Part shown: piece after piece, positions 16,448 to 22,429 of the stretch
Position numbering within the stretch: position 1 is the first letter of the stretch
Layout of the letters: every line of letters starts with the position of its first letter
NCBI RefSeq assembly: GCF_000739915.1
Contig: NZ_BBJT01000010.1
Coordinates: 1 to 64,000 of the forward strand
Length of the DNA: 64,000 nucleotides
Direction: 5' to 3'
DNA from: Paenibacillus chitinolyticus NBRC 15660
GTDB lineage: Bacteria; Bacillota; Bacilli; Paenibacillales; NBRC-103111
Made by a program: the position numbers and the translations under genes
Notes under the pieces: generated by a model
Database searches by the model: none
The model's input: the letters and a program-made list of their open reading frames with translations, nothing else
Told to the model about the DNA's origin: nothing

Positions 16448-16469
16448 AAACATCAACTAAGGGAGGGTT
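16448..16469 (+). repeat. Leader repeat B1
   Basis: Full family B copy, placed directly behind the truncated A3, and serving ATG 16472. Confidence 0.9.
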
Positions 16470-16471
16470 AT

Positions 16472-16690
16472 ATGAAAGCTATTCAAGGGTTCCAGATTGA
16501 GGATATCGACGGCTGCGAGTTTGTGCAAAGCACGAATATAGGCAAGTTGATGATTTCCCATCACCAAGATTTTGACGGCTATTATACTGGCATGATCCAC
16601 GTCATTTATCCAGACGCATCACATGAAGCGATCACACGGGAAGAATCACAGAGCATGCTGGACAGCGGGGAATGGCTTGTAGTTCGGTAA
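16472..16690 (+). CDS. Hypothetical cassette protein
   Basis: A 72-residue acidic protein (IQGFQIEDIDGCEFVQSTNIGKL), predicted mostly beta. The start is close behind the GGGAGGG of B1. Its stop TAA overlaps the first bases of B2. Not recognised. Confidence 0.6.
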   Translation: MKAIQGFQIEDIDGCEFVQSTNIGKLMISHHQDFDGYYTGMIHVIYPDASHEAITREESQSMLDSGEWLVVR

Positions 16691-16710
16691 ACATCAACTA
16701 AGGGAGGGTT
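16689..16710 (+). repeat. Leader repeat B2
   Basis: Full family B copy that overlaps the stop of the previous gene by two bases. Confidence 0.9.
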
Positions 16711-16718
16711 TATACCGC

Positions 16719-16934
16719 GTGAAAAAAGAAGAGATATCGGAATTAATGTATAGGTTGTACATCGCCTGCGATCAAGCGCCCTACGATACAGATGTCAAAG
16801 AATTAATACAATCCGCGCCCATTAAAATGCAGAAAGAATTCATTTCACGTATGATACAGGAAAAATTATGGGACATACACCCGGACGAAGAAGACCTTGA
16901 AGCAGCCCGGAAACTTACGGGTTATGACGGTTAG
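16719..16934 (+). CDS. Hypothetical cassette protein, helical
   Basis: A 71-residue protein starting at GTG 16719, 11 bases after GGGAGG. It is charged and helical (KKEEISELMYRLYIACDQAP). Not recognised. Confidence 0.6.
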   Translation: MKKEEISELMYRLYIACDQAPYDTDVKELIQSAPIKMQKEFISRMIQEKLWDIHPDEEDLEAARKLTGYDG

Positions 16935-16938
16935 TTTG

Positions 16939-16959
16939 AACACAGAAATACATGGGAGG
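16939..16959 (+). repeat. Leader repeat A4
   Basis: Full family A copy followed by GTTTATAG and ATG 16968, the canonical spacing. Confidence 0.9.
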
Positions 16960-16967
16960 GTTTATAG

Positions 16968-17222
16968 ATGGGAAGAGGAGCCGGAGCAGGGCATGAAAAT
17001 TACGGGAATAATCGGATGTATTGGATTGCTTCCACCAATGTAAACGGAACGATATACTGCGCCAAGGTAATATGTGTATCTGCTCGATCTGCACTAGTTC
17101 AGGGATCGGGCGAACTCGAAAAAATGTTAAAAGAAGACAAAATTAAACTGCCTGATGACTGGACAGTAAGAGTTGTGTCGGAAAAATCAGAACATGCATT
17201 TTCCAAACTGGATTCTATCTAG
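16968..17222 (+). CDS. Hypothetical cassette protein
   Basis: An 84-residue protein (MYWIASTNVNGTIYCAKVICVSARSAL) with a beta-rich middle and glycine-rich start. It follows A4 and is followed after two bases by A5. Not recognised. Confidence 0.6.
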   Translation: MGRGAGAGHENYGNNRMYWIASTNVNGTIYCAKVICVSARSALVQGSGELEKMLKEDKIKLPDDWTVRVVSEKSEHAFSKLDSI

Positions 17223-17224
17223 GT

Positions 17225-17245
17225 AACACAGAAATACATGGGAGG
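17225..17245 (+). repeat. Leader repeat A5
   Basis: Full family A copy. The ATG inside the repeat is here in frame with the gene, so an N-terminal extension of six residues is possible, but it would lack a ribosome site. Confidence 0.9.
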
Positions 17246-17255
17246 TATATCAGCT

Positions 17256-17876
17256 ATGAAAAAAGCAACGAAACGCTTTAGGAAGAAATATTTGTCCCGT
17301 GCTGCCAAGTCCATAACTACGGGGAAAATAAGCAGGTTTCATATTCTGCGGGCAAAGAATGAAATAAATCTAATGTTTGACCGGGGATACTTGAACGTCT
17401 TCCGGCCATGGTGGTATGACCAGAGCGACCGTTGGAACGAATTGGACTTCAGGGTTGAATATAAGAAACATGCCCTAGCTACTGCTGCGGAGATCGAGAA
17501 CAAGACGAGAATAAACCTTAAAAAGCTGCAAGAGGATTATGATCGGTTGCCAAAACATCCACCTCGCATACGAAAGTACCGAGAGCCGAAGCCCCAACCG
17601 ATCCGCAAGCTGAAGAACCCAGAAGAGTTCAAAATAATAGTTCTTGAAAATGGCGTTAAAAAGGTTCTTTCGGTAATCGGGGAAAAGGTTTTCGTTGTTC
17701 GAGGCTATGATTTCTTTATCCGACATGACGGAACTTTTTGGGTCGTGTCAGACGTTAAGACGGGCGCGGCCGTCTCTAAGTCAGTGGGCTACAAGGATGC
17801 GGTGGCCGTGGCAAAGAAGCGAATCGAAGAAAATTTCGATCAATATCTAAAGATTTTAGAGAAGTTTGCAGGCTAA
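17256..17876 (+). CDS. Hypothetical basic cassette protein
   Basis: A 206-residue protein, the longest in the array besides the TGT-like one. The N-terminal half is strongly basic (KKATKRFRKKYLSRAAKS), then a Pro-rich stretch near residue 105, then a beta-rich domain with GEKVFVVRGYDFFIRHDG. The basic part suggests nucleic-acid binding. ATG 17256 is ten bases after the GGGAGG of A5. Not recognised. Confidence 0.6.
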   Translation: MKKATKRFRKKYLSRAAKSITTGKISRFHILRAKNEINLMFDRGYLNVFRPWWYDQSDRWNELDFRVEYKKHALATAAEIENKTRINLKKLQEDYDRLPKHPPRIRKYREPKPQPIRKLKNPEEFKIIVLENGVKKVLSVIGEKVFVVRGYDFFIRHDGTFWVVSDVKTGAAVSKSVGYKDAVAVAKKRIEENFDQYLKILEKFAG

Positions 17877-17896
17877 ACATCAACTAAGGGAGGGTT
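17875..17896 (+). repeat. Leader repeat B3
   Basis: Full family B copy overlapping the previous stop by two bases. Confidence 0.9.
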
Positions 17897-17901
17897 AAAC
17901 G

Positions 17902-18204
17902 ATGGGTCCAGGAAGGCCGGCCAAAGAATGTGAAAACGAAGAATTGGTATTTGAGTTTGAGAACGCATGTCGCGGTGGGGATTACGAGTTTGCGCCGGAA
18001 TACCGCGAAGAACTTTTGCAACGACTCACAGCGACTCCGCGCCCGATAGATGAATGGCATGAAGATGACGGCACTGTGCTGTGGTGGTCATTTCCGATTG
18101 AAGAACCGCCATATTGCGGGTCTCCGCTTGACGCAGATTGGCCCGGCTATCACACGCATTGGACTTCGCTTATTGTTCCGGATAATCCGAAAGGGCAAAC
18201 CTAA
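17902..18204 (+). CDS. Hypothetical acidic cassette protein
   Basis: A 100-residue, acidic, Trp/Pro-rich protein (WHEDDGTVLWWSFPIEEPPY). Its net negative charge is of the kind seen in DNA-mimic inhibitors, but no family is recognised. It follows B3, and its stop overlaps A6. Confidence 0.6.
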   Translation: MGPGRPAKECENEELVFEFENACRGGDYEFAPEYREELLQRLTATPRPIDEWHEDDGTVLWWSFPIEEPPYCGSPLDADWPGYHTHWTSLIVPDNPKGQT

Positions 18205-18223
18205 CACAGAAATACATGGGAGG
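18203..18223 (+). repeat. Leader repeat A6
   Basis: Full family A copy overlapping the previous TAA by two bases. Confidence 0.9.
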
Positions 18224-18228
18224 ACGGT

Positions 18229-18420
18229 GTGCATGGGATGTACCAAGATAAGTGCCCTAAATGCGGAAATGATAATCTGAAAATCTATGAACAAATAGCG
18301 ATCGGACGGATCGTTTCCGCCAGAACAGGCAAGGTGCTAGAAAACAAAGGCATTATGGAAGTAACCTGCTGGAACTACCTTTGCAAATGTGGCTGGGCAG
18401 GGGAGATCCACGCTCAGTAA
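18229..18420 (+). CDS. Zinc-ribbon cassette protein
   Basis: A 63-residue protein with CPKC near residue 9 and CKCGW near residue 52, so a likely zinc ribbon. The start is either GTG 18229, five bases after GGGAGG, or ATG 18238, fourteen bases after; neither has the usual eight-base spacing. Not recognised further. Confidence 0.6.
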   Translation: MHGMYQDKCPKCGNDNLKIYEQIAIGRIVSARTGKVLENKGIMEVTCWNYLCKCGWAGEIHAQ

Positions 18421-18423
18421 TCT

Positions 18424-18444
18424 AACACAGAAATACATGGGAGG
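18424..18444 (+). repeat. Leader repeat A7
   Basis: Full family A copy, TTTATACCT then ATG 18454. Confidence 0.9.
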
Positions 18445-18453
18445 TTTATACCT

Positions 18454-18690
18454 ATGGCACGGCTGAAATTTGAAATGTGGAAAGACGGGGACGGAAATAT
18501 CATGTCCAGGTTTACGGACGGAAAGGGCCGCAGCACAGACTCTTACTGGTGCGGCCCACCCGAGTCAATTGACCATGTGGGGCCGGAATATCTACCGCAA
18601 CGCCATAGGCATCCAAATGTAAGAGGCGGCCGTCATATCGAGTTTATCAAGAGACAGTACAAGATTGAGGTCGCAAAAGTGCGGGTTTAA
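18454..18690 (+). CDS. Hypothetical basic cassette protein
   Basis: A 78-residue protein (KFEMWKDGDGNIMSRFTDGKG), His/Arg-rich in the middle (PQRHRHPNVRGGRH). Its stop TAA is part of repeat A8. Not recognised. Confidence 0.6.
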   Translation: MARLKFEMWKDGDGNIMSRFTDGKGRSTDSYWCGPPESIDHVGPEYLPQRHRHPNVRGGRHIEFIKRQYKIEVAKVRV

Positions 18691-18709
18691 CACAGAAATA
18701 CATGGGAGG
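18689..18709 (+). repeat. Leader repeat A8
   Basis: Full family A copy, identical through GTTTATAGATG to A4. Confidence 0.9.
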
Positions 18710-18717
18710 GTTTATAG

Positions 18718-18894
18718 ATGGAAATTGGAACAAAAGTAATCATGGTGAACTGCTACGAAGCAAGAAAGTACCCGGATAAGGTTTGGGTGACGCGGAGTAA
18801 CCCGTGGGAACTAGGGCATGGAGCGAAGGTCGTGCTGCTTGAAGGAAAGAGCGGGGGATTTTCGGTTGACTGCTTGAAGATCGTTGAAGAATGA
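18718..18894 (+). CDS. Hypothetical 58-residue cassette protein
   Basis: Starts MEIGTKVIMVNCYEARKYPD at ATG 18718. Short beta strands with GAKVVLLEGKSGGFSVDCL suggest an SH3-like or KOW-like small barrel, which is only a guess. It follows A8 with the canonical spacing. Confidence 0.6.
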   Translation: MEIGTKVIMVNCYEARKYPDKVWVTRSNPWELGHGAKVVLLEGKSGGFSVDCLKIVEE

Positions 18895-18898
18895 ATCC

Positions 18899-18920
18899 AA
18901 ACATCAACTAAGGGAGGGTT
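18899..18920 (+). repeat. Leader repeat B4
   Basis: Full family B copy, then TAAAGA and ATG 18927. Confidence 0.9.
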
Positions 18921-18926
18921 TAAAGA

Positions 18927-19229
18927 ATGGCTGTAAGCGCAATTGCGTTTAAGGCAAGAAATAAGGAAGGCCGTTATCTGTGCGATGGAGTCGAATGCGG
19001 CGATTGGGAGGACGAGTATCTTGATACATTGATCCTATCAGACGCCACGTTGATCATCCGGAACGACCTATCCAAACCAGACAATGACGATATCGAAGAT
19101 TTCTACAAGTTCATAGCAAGCCTCCCGTTAAGTAACGATGTCACTTTTATCAAAGAGCATTACGATCCGGTAGAAGTTACGTTGTCTGAAGAAGATTTGA
19201 AAATAGTTCGGGAACGAAACGACTGGTAA
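18927..19229 (+). CDS. Hypothetical acidic cassette protein
   Basis: A 100-residue acidic protein (CGDWEDEYLDTLILSDATLIIRNDL). Follows B4. Not recognised. Confidence 0.6.
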   Translation: MAVSAIAFKARNKEGRYLCDGVECGDWEDEYLDTLILSDATLIIRNDLSKPDNDDIEDFYKFIASLPLSNDVTFIKEHYDPVEVTLSEEDLKIVRERNDW

Positions 19230-19235
19230 GCCAGG

Positions 19236-19256
19236 AACATCAAATAGGGGAGTGGT
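19236..19256 (+). repeat. Leader repeat B5 (divergent)
   Basis: AACATCAAATAGGGGAGTGGTT differs from the B consensus at a few positions but keeps the body and ribosome site. Confidence 0.8.
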
Positions 19257-19261
19257 TATAT

Positions 19262-19423
19262 ATGCGAAAAATCATTTTTAACTGGTATCTCGCACTGGGA
19301 AACACGGAGCGAGAAGTAGTGGAATTTAAGGATGATACAACTGAGGAGGAAATCGAAAAAGCTTTTGACGACTGGGTGTGGGACAGAATTGGTTCTGACT
19401 TCTGGAGAGAAGAAGAAAAGTAA
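19262..19423 (+). CDS. Hypothetical 53-residue acidic cassette protein
   Basis: Starts MRKIIFNWYLALGNTEREVV and ends FWREEEK. Strongly acidic C-terminal half. Its stop TAA overlaps repeat B6. Not recognised. Confidence 0.6.
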   Translation: MRKIIFNWYLALGNTEREVVEFKDDTTEEEIEKAFDDWVWDRIGSDFWREEEK

Positions 19424-19442
19424 CATCAACTAAGGGAGGGTT
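19422..19442 (+). repeat. Leader repeat B6
   Basis: Full family B copy overlapping the previous stop by two bases, serving GTG 19448. Confidence 0.9.
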
Positions 19443-19447
19443 ATACA

Positions 19448-19597
19448 GTGAGCATGCAGGACGGTACGGACGACCAAAGCAAAGTCGGAGAAATTGTCCA
19501 GCAGATGATAGATTCATCGGATCATGGCGTTCACACTAAAGTTTATGTCCATCGAGACGAAGAAGGTTACTGGTATATAACGCTTGATCATAAATGA
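19448..19597 (+). CDS. Hypothetical 49-residue cassette protein
   Basis: Starts at GTG 19448 (MSMQDGTDDQSKVGEIVQQM) and ends EEGYWYITLDHK. Acidic. Not recognised. Confidence 0.55.
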   Translation: MSMQDGTDDQSKVGEIVQQMIDSSDHGVHTKVYVHRDEEGYWYITLDHK

Positions 19598-19599
19598 CC

Positions 19600-19637
19600 A
19601 AACATCAACTAGGGGAGGAAATCCCTCCCCATATAGG
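19600..19637 (+). repeat. Leader repeat B7 with sequestered ribosome site
   Basis: The family B body leads to GGGGAGG, which pairs with the following CCCTCCCC in a seven-base-pair stem. A second ribosome site, AGGAGG, follows at 19636-19641. So the repeat's own site is hidden and replaced. Confidence 0.75.
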
Positions 19638-19647
19638 AGGAACAGAT

Positions 19648-19722
19648 ATGAGCAGACCGATTAAGTATAAATTCCCTCACTTACTGGAGCAAAAGGGAAA
19701 TATCCAATGCCTAGCGGATTAA
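19648..19722 (+). CDS. Hypothetical 24-residue peptide
   Basis: MSRPIKYKFPHLLEQKGNIQ then CLAD, from ATG 19648 behind ATAGGAGGAAC. It overlaps the next gene by 16 bases and may serve as a coupling leader peptide. Confidence 0.4.
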   Translation: MSRPIKYKFPHLLEQKGNIQCLAD

Positions 19723-19880
19723 GGATGTTAAAGCAAAATGGCGATCATCTTGCAAAGCTACGTTTTAATGCAAAAGTGGGACATGTCATTAGGGTAGGAG
19801 GTGTTTTATATGTGATAGATTCCGTGGCAGTAAAGGAAAGGGTTTGTTATGCGAAGCCGGTCATGAAGATAGAGAAATAA
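19707..19880 (+). CDS. Hypothetical 57-residue basic protein
   Basis: From ATG 19707 (MPSGLRMLKQNGDHLAKLRF) to KPVMKIEK. Basic, beta-rich second half (VGHVIRVGGVLYVIDSVAV). No strong ribosome site, so it is probably coupled to the preceding peptide. Not recognised. Confidence 0.5.
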   Translation: MPSGLRMLKQNGDHLAKLRFNAKVGHVIRVGGVLYVIDSVAVKERVCYAKPVMKIEK

Positions 19881-19885
19881 CAAAA

Positions 19886-19920
19886 GCCCTCGATATCGTT
19901 GGGGAGCGGGTTCCGAGGGC
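19886..19920 (+). other. Hairpin closing the cassette array
   Basis: GCCCTCG pairs with CGAGGGC over a 21-base loop. No T-run. Confidence 0.4.
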
Positions 19921-19968
19921 GGCGCTATACTCTCAATTCCAATATATCATATGGAGGGTTGAGAGGGA

Positions 19969-20346
19969 ATGTCAGTTATGTACATGATGGAAGAGCTTTT
20001 TCCAAAGGCAACAAAGGCCGATATAGCTCGGGCTAAAGAAGACCTGCGAAAGTATAGAGAAGACAAGCAGAAGGTCCTTCTCTTCGAAAGCGAACCTCCT
20101 GAAACGGAGATACAAATTAGAAGGCAAGCGGCTTTGATTAAATCAACTCGTCGTATAGAAAGGGCAATAAGCCAGATTACCTTTGCGGACGTTCGCAGCG
20201 TGATGGAGTATCGGTTTCTAAAAGGTAATTCCCGAGCAGCAACAATCCTGTACTTTAGCGGCTGGCACTGCTGCGAAAAAACAATAGACCGTAAAATTAC
20301 GGAGGGTATTCTTTCAGTAGCAGATACCCTGCTTTACTTAGACTGA
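19969..20346 (+). CDS. ArpU/RinA-like late transcription regulator
   Basis: A 125-residue protein with helical N-terminal part (ADIARAKEDLRKYREDKQKVLL) and a sigma-4-like C-terminal helix-turn-helix (YRFLKGNSRAATILYFSG, EKTIDRKITEGILSV). This is the layout of the ArpU and RinA regulators that switch on late genes in Gram-positive phages. It is the last gene before the packaging operon, and phased repeats follow directly. Confidence 0.65.
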   Translation: MSVMYMMEELFPKATKADIARAKEDLRKYREDKQKVLLFESEPPETEIQIRRQAALIKSTRRIERAISQITFADVRSVMEYRFLKGNSRAATILYFSGWHCCEKTIDRKITEGILSVADTLLYLD

Positions 20347-20350
20347 AAAA

Positions 20351-20400
20351 TGTCCATTTTCTGTCCAATTGTTGTCCAAACGCTGTCCACAAAATGTCCG
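20351..20400 (+). promoter_or_regulatory. Five TGTCC repeats phased at 11 bp
   Basis: TGTCC occurs at 20351, 20362, 20373, 20384 and 20395, exactly one helical turn apart, with varying bases between. They start just after the stop of the ArpU-like gene and precede the late operon. They are a candidate activator array. TACAGT at 20412-20417 could be a -10. Confidence 0.7.
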
Positions 20401-20407
20401 TTACCTG

Positions 20408-20464
20408 GGGTTACAGTAGATTCACGGAGCCGAAACAAGGCTCGGGTGATGTCTACTGTAACCC
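20408..20464 (+). other. Long perfect hairpin in the late leader
   Basis: GGGTTACAGTAGA (20408-20420) pairs perfectly with TCTACTGTAACCC (20452-20464). Inside, GAGCC (20427-20431) pairs with GGCTC (20439-20443). No T-run follows. Confidence 0.7.
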
Positions 20465-20625
20465 TTATCAACGTAGGCACTCGGCTAAGCTGTGGGACTT
20501 AGGTCCTTAGACGTAAATCGTCAAGGGTTTGGTGTGAGGTAGGGTTTAATGCCCTTTTACAAAAGTCGGGAATAAACGAAAAATCATGACGATCATGCTT
20601 TGTCGTTTGCTTCTGTGATTGCGAG
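20465..20625 (+). other. Late leader without genes
   Basis: No supported gene. The stretch runs from the long hairpin to a terminator before the first late gene. Confidence 0.45.
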
Positions 20626-20653
20626 GACTCGTTATATGTAACGGGTCTTTTTT
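20626..20653 (+). terminator. Rho-independent terminator before the late operon
   Basis: GACTCGTTA pairs with TAACGGGTC (one G-T pair) around TATG, followed by six T. It lies just upstream of the first late gene. Confidence 0.75.
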
Positions 20654-20679
20654 CTATTCCAAACAAAGGGGGCGCGTAC

Positions 20680-20832
20680 ATGGACGGAATACGGGTAAAA
20701 GACCCTCCGCAGCAGCCACTTGTCTGCAAGGGCTGCATATGGGGCCGCTGGGAAGCAGCCAGCCAGTTTTGCAGCAAGCAAGTTTGTATCCGAGGCGGTG
20801 CGGTGTATGAAGTCAGTTCAACCAATCCGTGA
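20680..20832 (+). CDS. Small cysteine-rich protein
   Basis: A 50-residue protein from ATG 20680 behind AAGGGGG. CKGC and CSKQVC give four cysteines, so a zinc knuckle is likely. It overlaps the recombinase start by 26 bases. Not recognised. Confidence 0.6.
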   Translation: MDGIRVKDPPQQPLVCKGCIWGRWEAASQFCSKQVCIRGGAVYEVSSTNP

Positions 20833-21394
20833 TAAAGCAATTATCGAGGCGATAAAAAGGGATCTTCGTCTACAAAGTGAGCGAAATTACATTTTCTTCT
20901 GTCTCGGCATTTATAGCGGCCTGCGCGTGTCGGATTTACTCAATCTTCGGGTGGGTGATGTTCGAAGCAAAAGTCATATTGTCTTGATTGAACAGAAGAC
21001 CCGGAATACAAAAAAGCTAAGAAAAGAGCGGAAGTTTATTATTCATCCAGATTTAAAGCCTGCGCTAGAATCATACATTGCAGGCAAACGGGATGAAGAG
21101 TACTTATTCCCGAGCAGGCAGCGGAAGAAGAAGACCGGCATATCTCAGCAGCCTTTCCATCGGACGATGGCTTACAAGGTTCTGAAGAATGCGGCACAGA
21201 AATACGGACTTAAGGAGATCGGCTGTCACACAATGCGAAAAACGTGGGGCTATCACCTGTATGTTCAGAATCCTCGGAACCTAGCGTTACTAATGAACAT
21301 GTTCAATCACAGCGAACAGAGCATCACTTTGCGCTATTTGGGCCTGACACAAGACGCCATGGATGAAGCAATTTCGGATTTGAGTTATTCATAA
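20807..21394 (+). CDS. Second tyrosine recombinase, catalytic domain only
   Basis: A 195-residue protein with SGLRVSDLLNLRVGDV, HTMRKTWGYHLY, FNHSEQSITLRYLGL: the R, HxxR, H and Y of tyrosine recombinases. It lacks most of the core-binding SAM-like domain. It lies at the head of the late operon, far from the att sites, so it is unlikely to be the phage integrase. Such genes often precede terminase in Firmicute phages; the role is unknown. ATG 20807 is within the upstream gene; a weak GAGGCGGTG precedes it. Confidence 0.8.
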   Translation: MKSVQPIRDKAIIEAIKRDLRLQSERNYIFFCLGIYSGLRVSDLLNLRVGDVRSKSHIVLIEQKTRNTKKLRKERKFIIHPDLKPALESYIAGKRDEEYLFPSRQRKKKTGISQQPFHRTMAYKVLKNAAQKYGLKEIGCHTMRKTWGYHLYVQNPRNLALLMNMFNHSEQSITLRYLGLTQDAMDEAISDLSYS

Positions 21395-21404
21395 AAACAC
21401 CATT

Positions 21405-21475
21405 GTTGCACTCATTTTCTGAAAATGGAAATCAGCTAAGAATGACAAGGATTTCGTCGTTTTAACGAGTGCAAC
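21405..21475. repeat. Inverted repeat after the recombinase gene
   Basis: GTTGCACTC (21405-21413) and GAGTGCAAC (21467-21475) are perfect inverted copies; TGCACTC recurs at 21492. Inside, CATTTTCTGAAAATG is a second palindrome. It may be a recombinase site. The whole gap 21395-21640 holds no gene. Confidence 0.5.
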
Positions 21476-21640
21476 AGAATATAGGTTGTGATGCACTCAA
21501 ATACCAGAAAATAGTGGAATACGGCCCTTCGCGGCCTCGGTTTGAAGAGAGTGAAAAAGCAGCTCAAAACACCTTAATCGAAGAAATTACGAATAAACGT
21601 GAATTCCAACTCAATTCGTCATGGAGGTGGGTGTAATGTA

Positions 21641-22429
21641 ATGTCGAGAGAACGAAGTCCGGCGCGGCAAAGCGCCTTGAAAATGTGGCTGGACAGCGGC
21701 CGAGAGTTAAAGCCGAAAGAAATCGCGGCGAAGCTCGGGGTCAGCGACGCCATGGTTCGAAAGTGGAAGAGCATCGACAAATGGGAAGAGCAGCCGGACC
21801 CGAAACCGCGGCGTCGCGGTGCGCCGGGCGGGAACAAGAACGCGGTCGGTAATCGCGGCGGCCCGGGTGGTCCCCCGGGCAATTCCAAAGCGGTGACACA
21901 TGGACTGTTTCGAAAGATACTCCCGGATGATCCTTCGTACCTGGAGATATTCGACGCAACCGAAGACATGACCCCGCTGGACATGCTATGGCATCAAATA
22001 CGTATCGCCTGGACAAACATCATGGATGCCCAGCGCAAAATGTTCGTAAAGAGCAAGGACGAAATGATTAAAGAACTGAAGAAACAGAAGTTCGAAGTTC
22101 ACAGCACCGGTCGCGGGAAGAATAAAGAGCTTCACCAGATCGTCACCGAGGAAGAATTCGAATTTCAGTTTGCTTGGGACCGGCAGGCGACGGCGCTCAA
22201 TGCCCAGACTGCCGCGATGGCTCGGCTTGCATCCATGATCCGGCAGTACGAGGACATGCTGAGAAGCCTGCCGCCCGAAGACGTACTGGAAGAGCAGCGC
22301 TTGCGGGTAACCAAGCTGAAAGCAGAAGTGGATATGCTGAACAAACCGGGCGAAGGCGCGGAAATGTGGACTTCAGCCATAGAGGAAGTTGCTGCGCGGC
22401 GCAAGGGGATGAGAAAAGTTCATGAGTAG
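21641..22429 (+). CDS. Terminase small subunit (PBSX XtmA-like)
   Basis: A 262-residue protein with an N-terminal helix-turn-helix (PKEIAAKLGVSDAMVRKWKSIDKW), then the marker stretch RRRGAPGGNKNAVGNRGGPG and HGLF typical of the PBSX family, and a helical C-terminus. It recognises phage DNA for packaging. ATG 21641 is chosen over an upstream ATG because GGAGGTG lies at 21623. It overlaps the large subunit by eight bases. Confidence 0.88.
   Translation: MSRERSPARQSALKMWLDSGRELKPKEIAAKLGVSDAMVRKWKSIDKWEEQPDPKPRRRGAPGGNKNAVGNRGGPGGPPGNSKAVTHGLFRKILPDDPSYLEIFDATEDMTPLDMLWHQIRIAWTNIMDAQRKMFVKSKDEMIKELKKQKFEVHSTGRGKNKELHQIVTEEEFEFQFAWDRQATALNAQTAAMARLASMIRQYEDMLRSLPPEDVLEEQRLRVTKLKAEVDMLNKPGEGAEMWTSAIEEVAARRKGMRKVHE

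Larger units (their letters stand above)
15174..19618 (+). repeat. Array of two leader-repeat families in front of small genes
   Basis: Family A is AACACAGAAATACAT followed by GGGAGG; copies start at 15174, 15503, 16423, 16939, 17225, 18203, 18424 and 18689. Family B is AACATCAACTAA followed by GGGAGGGTT; copies start at 16448, 16689, 17875, 18899, 19236, 19422 and 19600. Each copy begins at or within a few bases of a stop codon and ends in the ribosome site of the next gene, usually with TTTATA and a start 8 bases on. Repeat and gene together look like a cassette. Confidence 0.93.

Noticed and set aside
15174-19618. Regularly repeated sequences as a CRISPR array
   Set aside because: The intervals are 150-650 bases, contain genes with start and stop codons, and the repeats end in ribosome sites; no cas genes are present.
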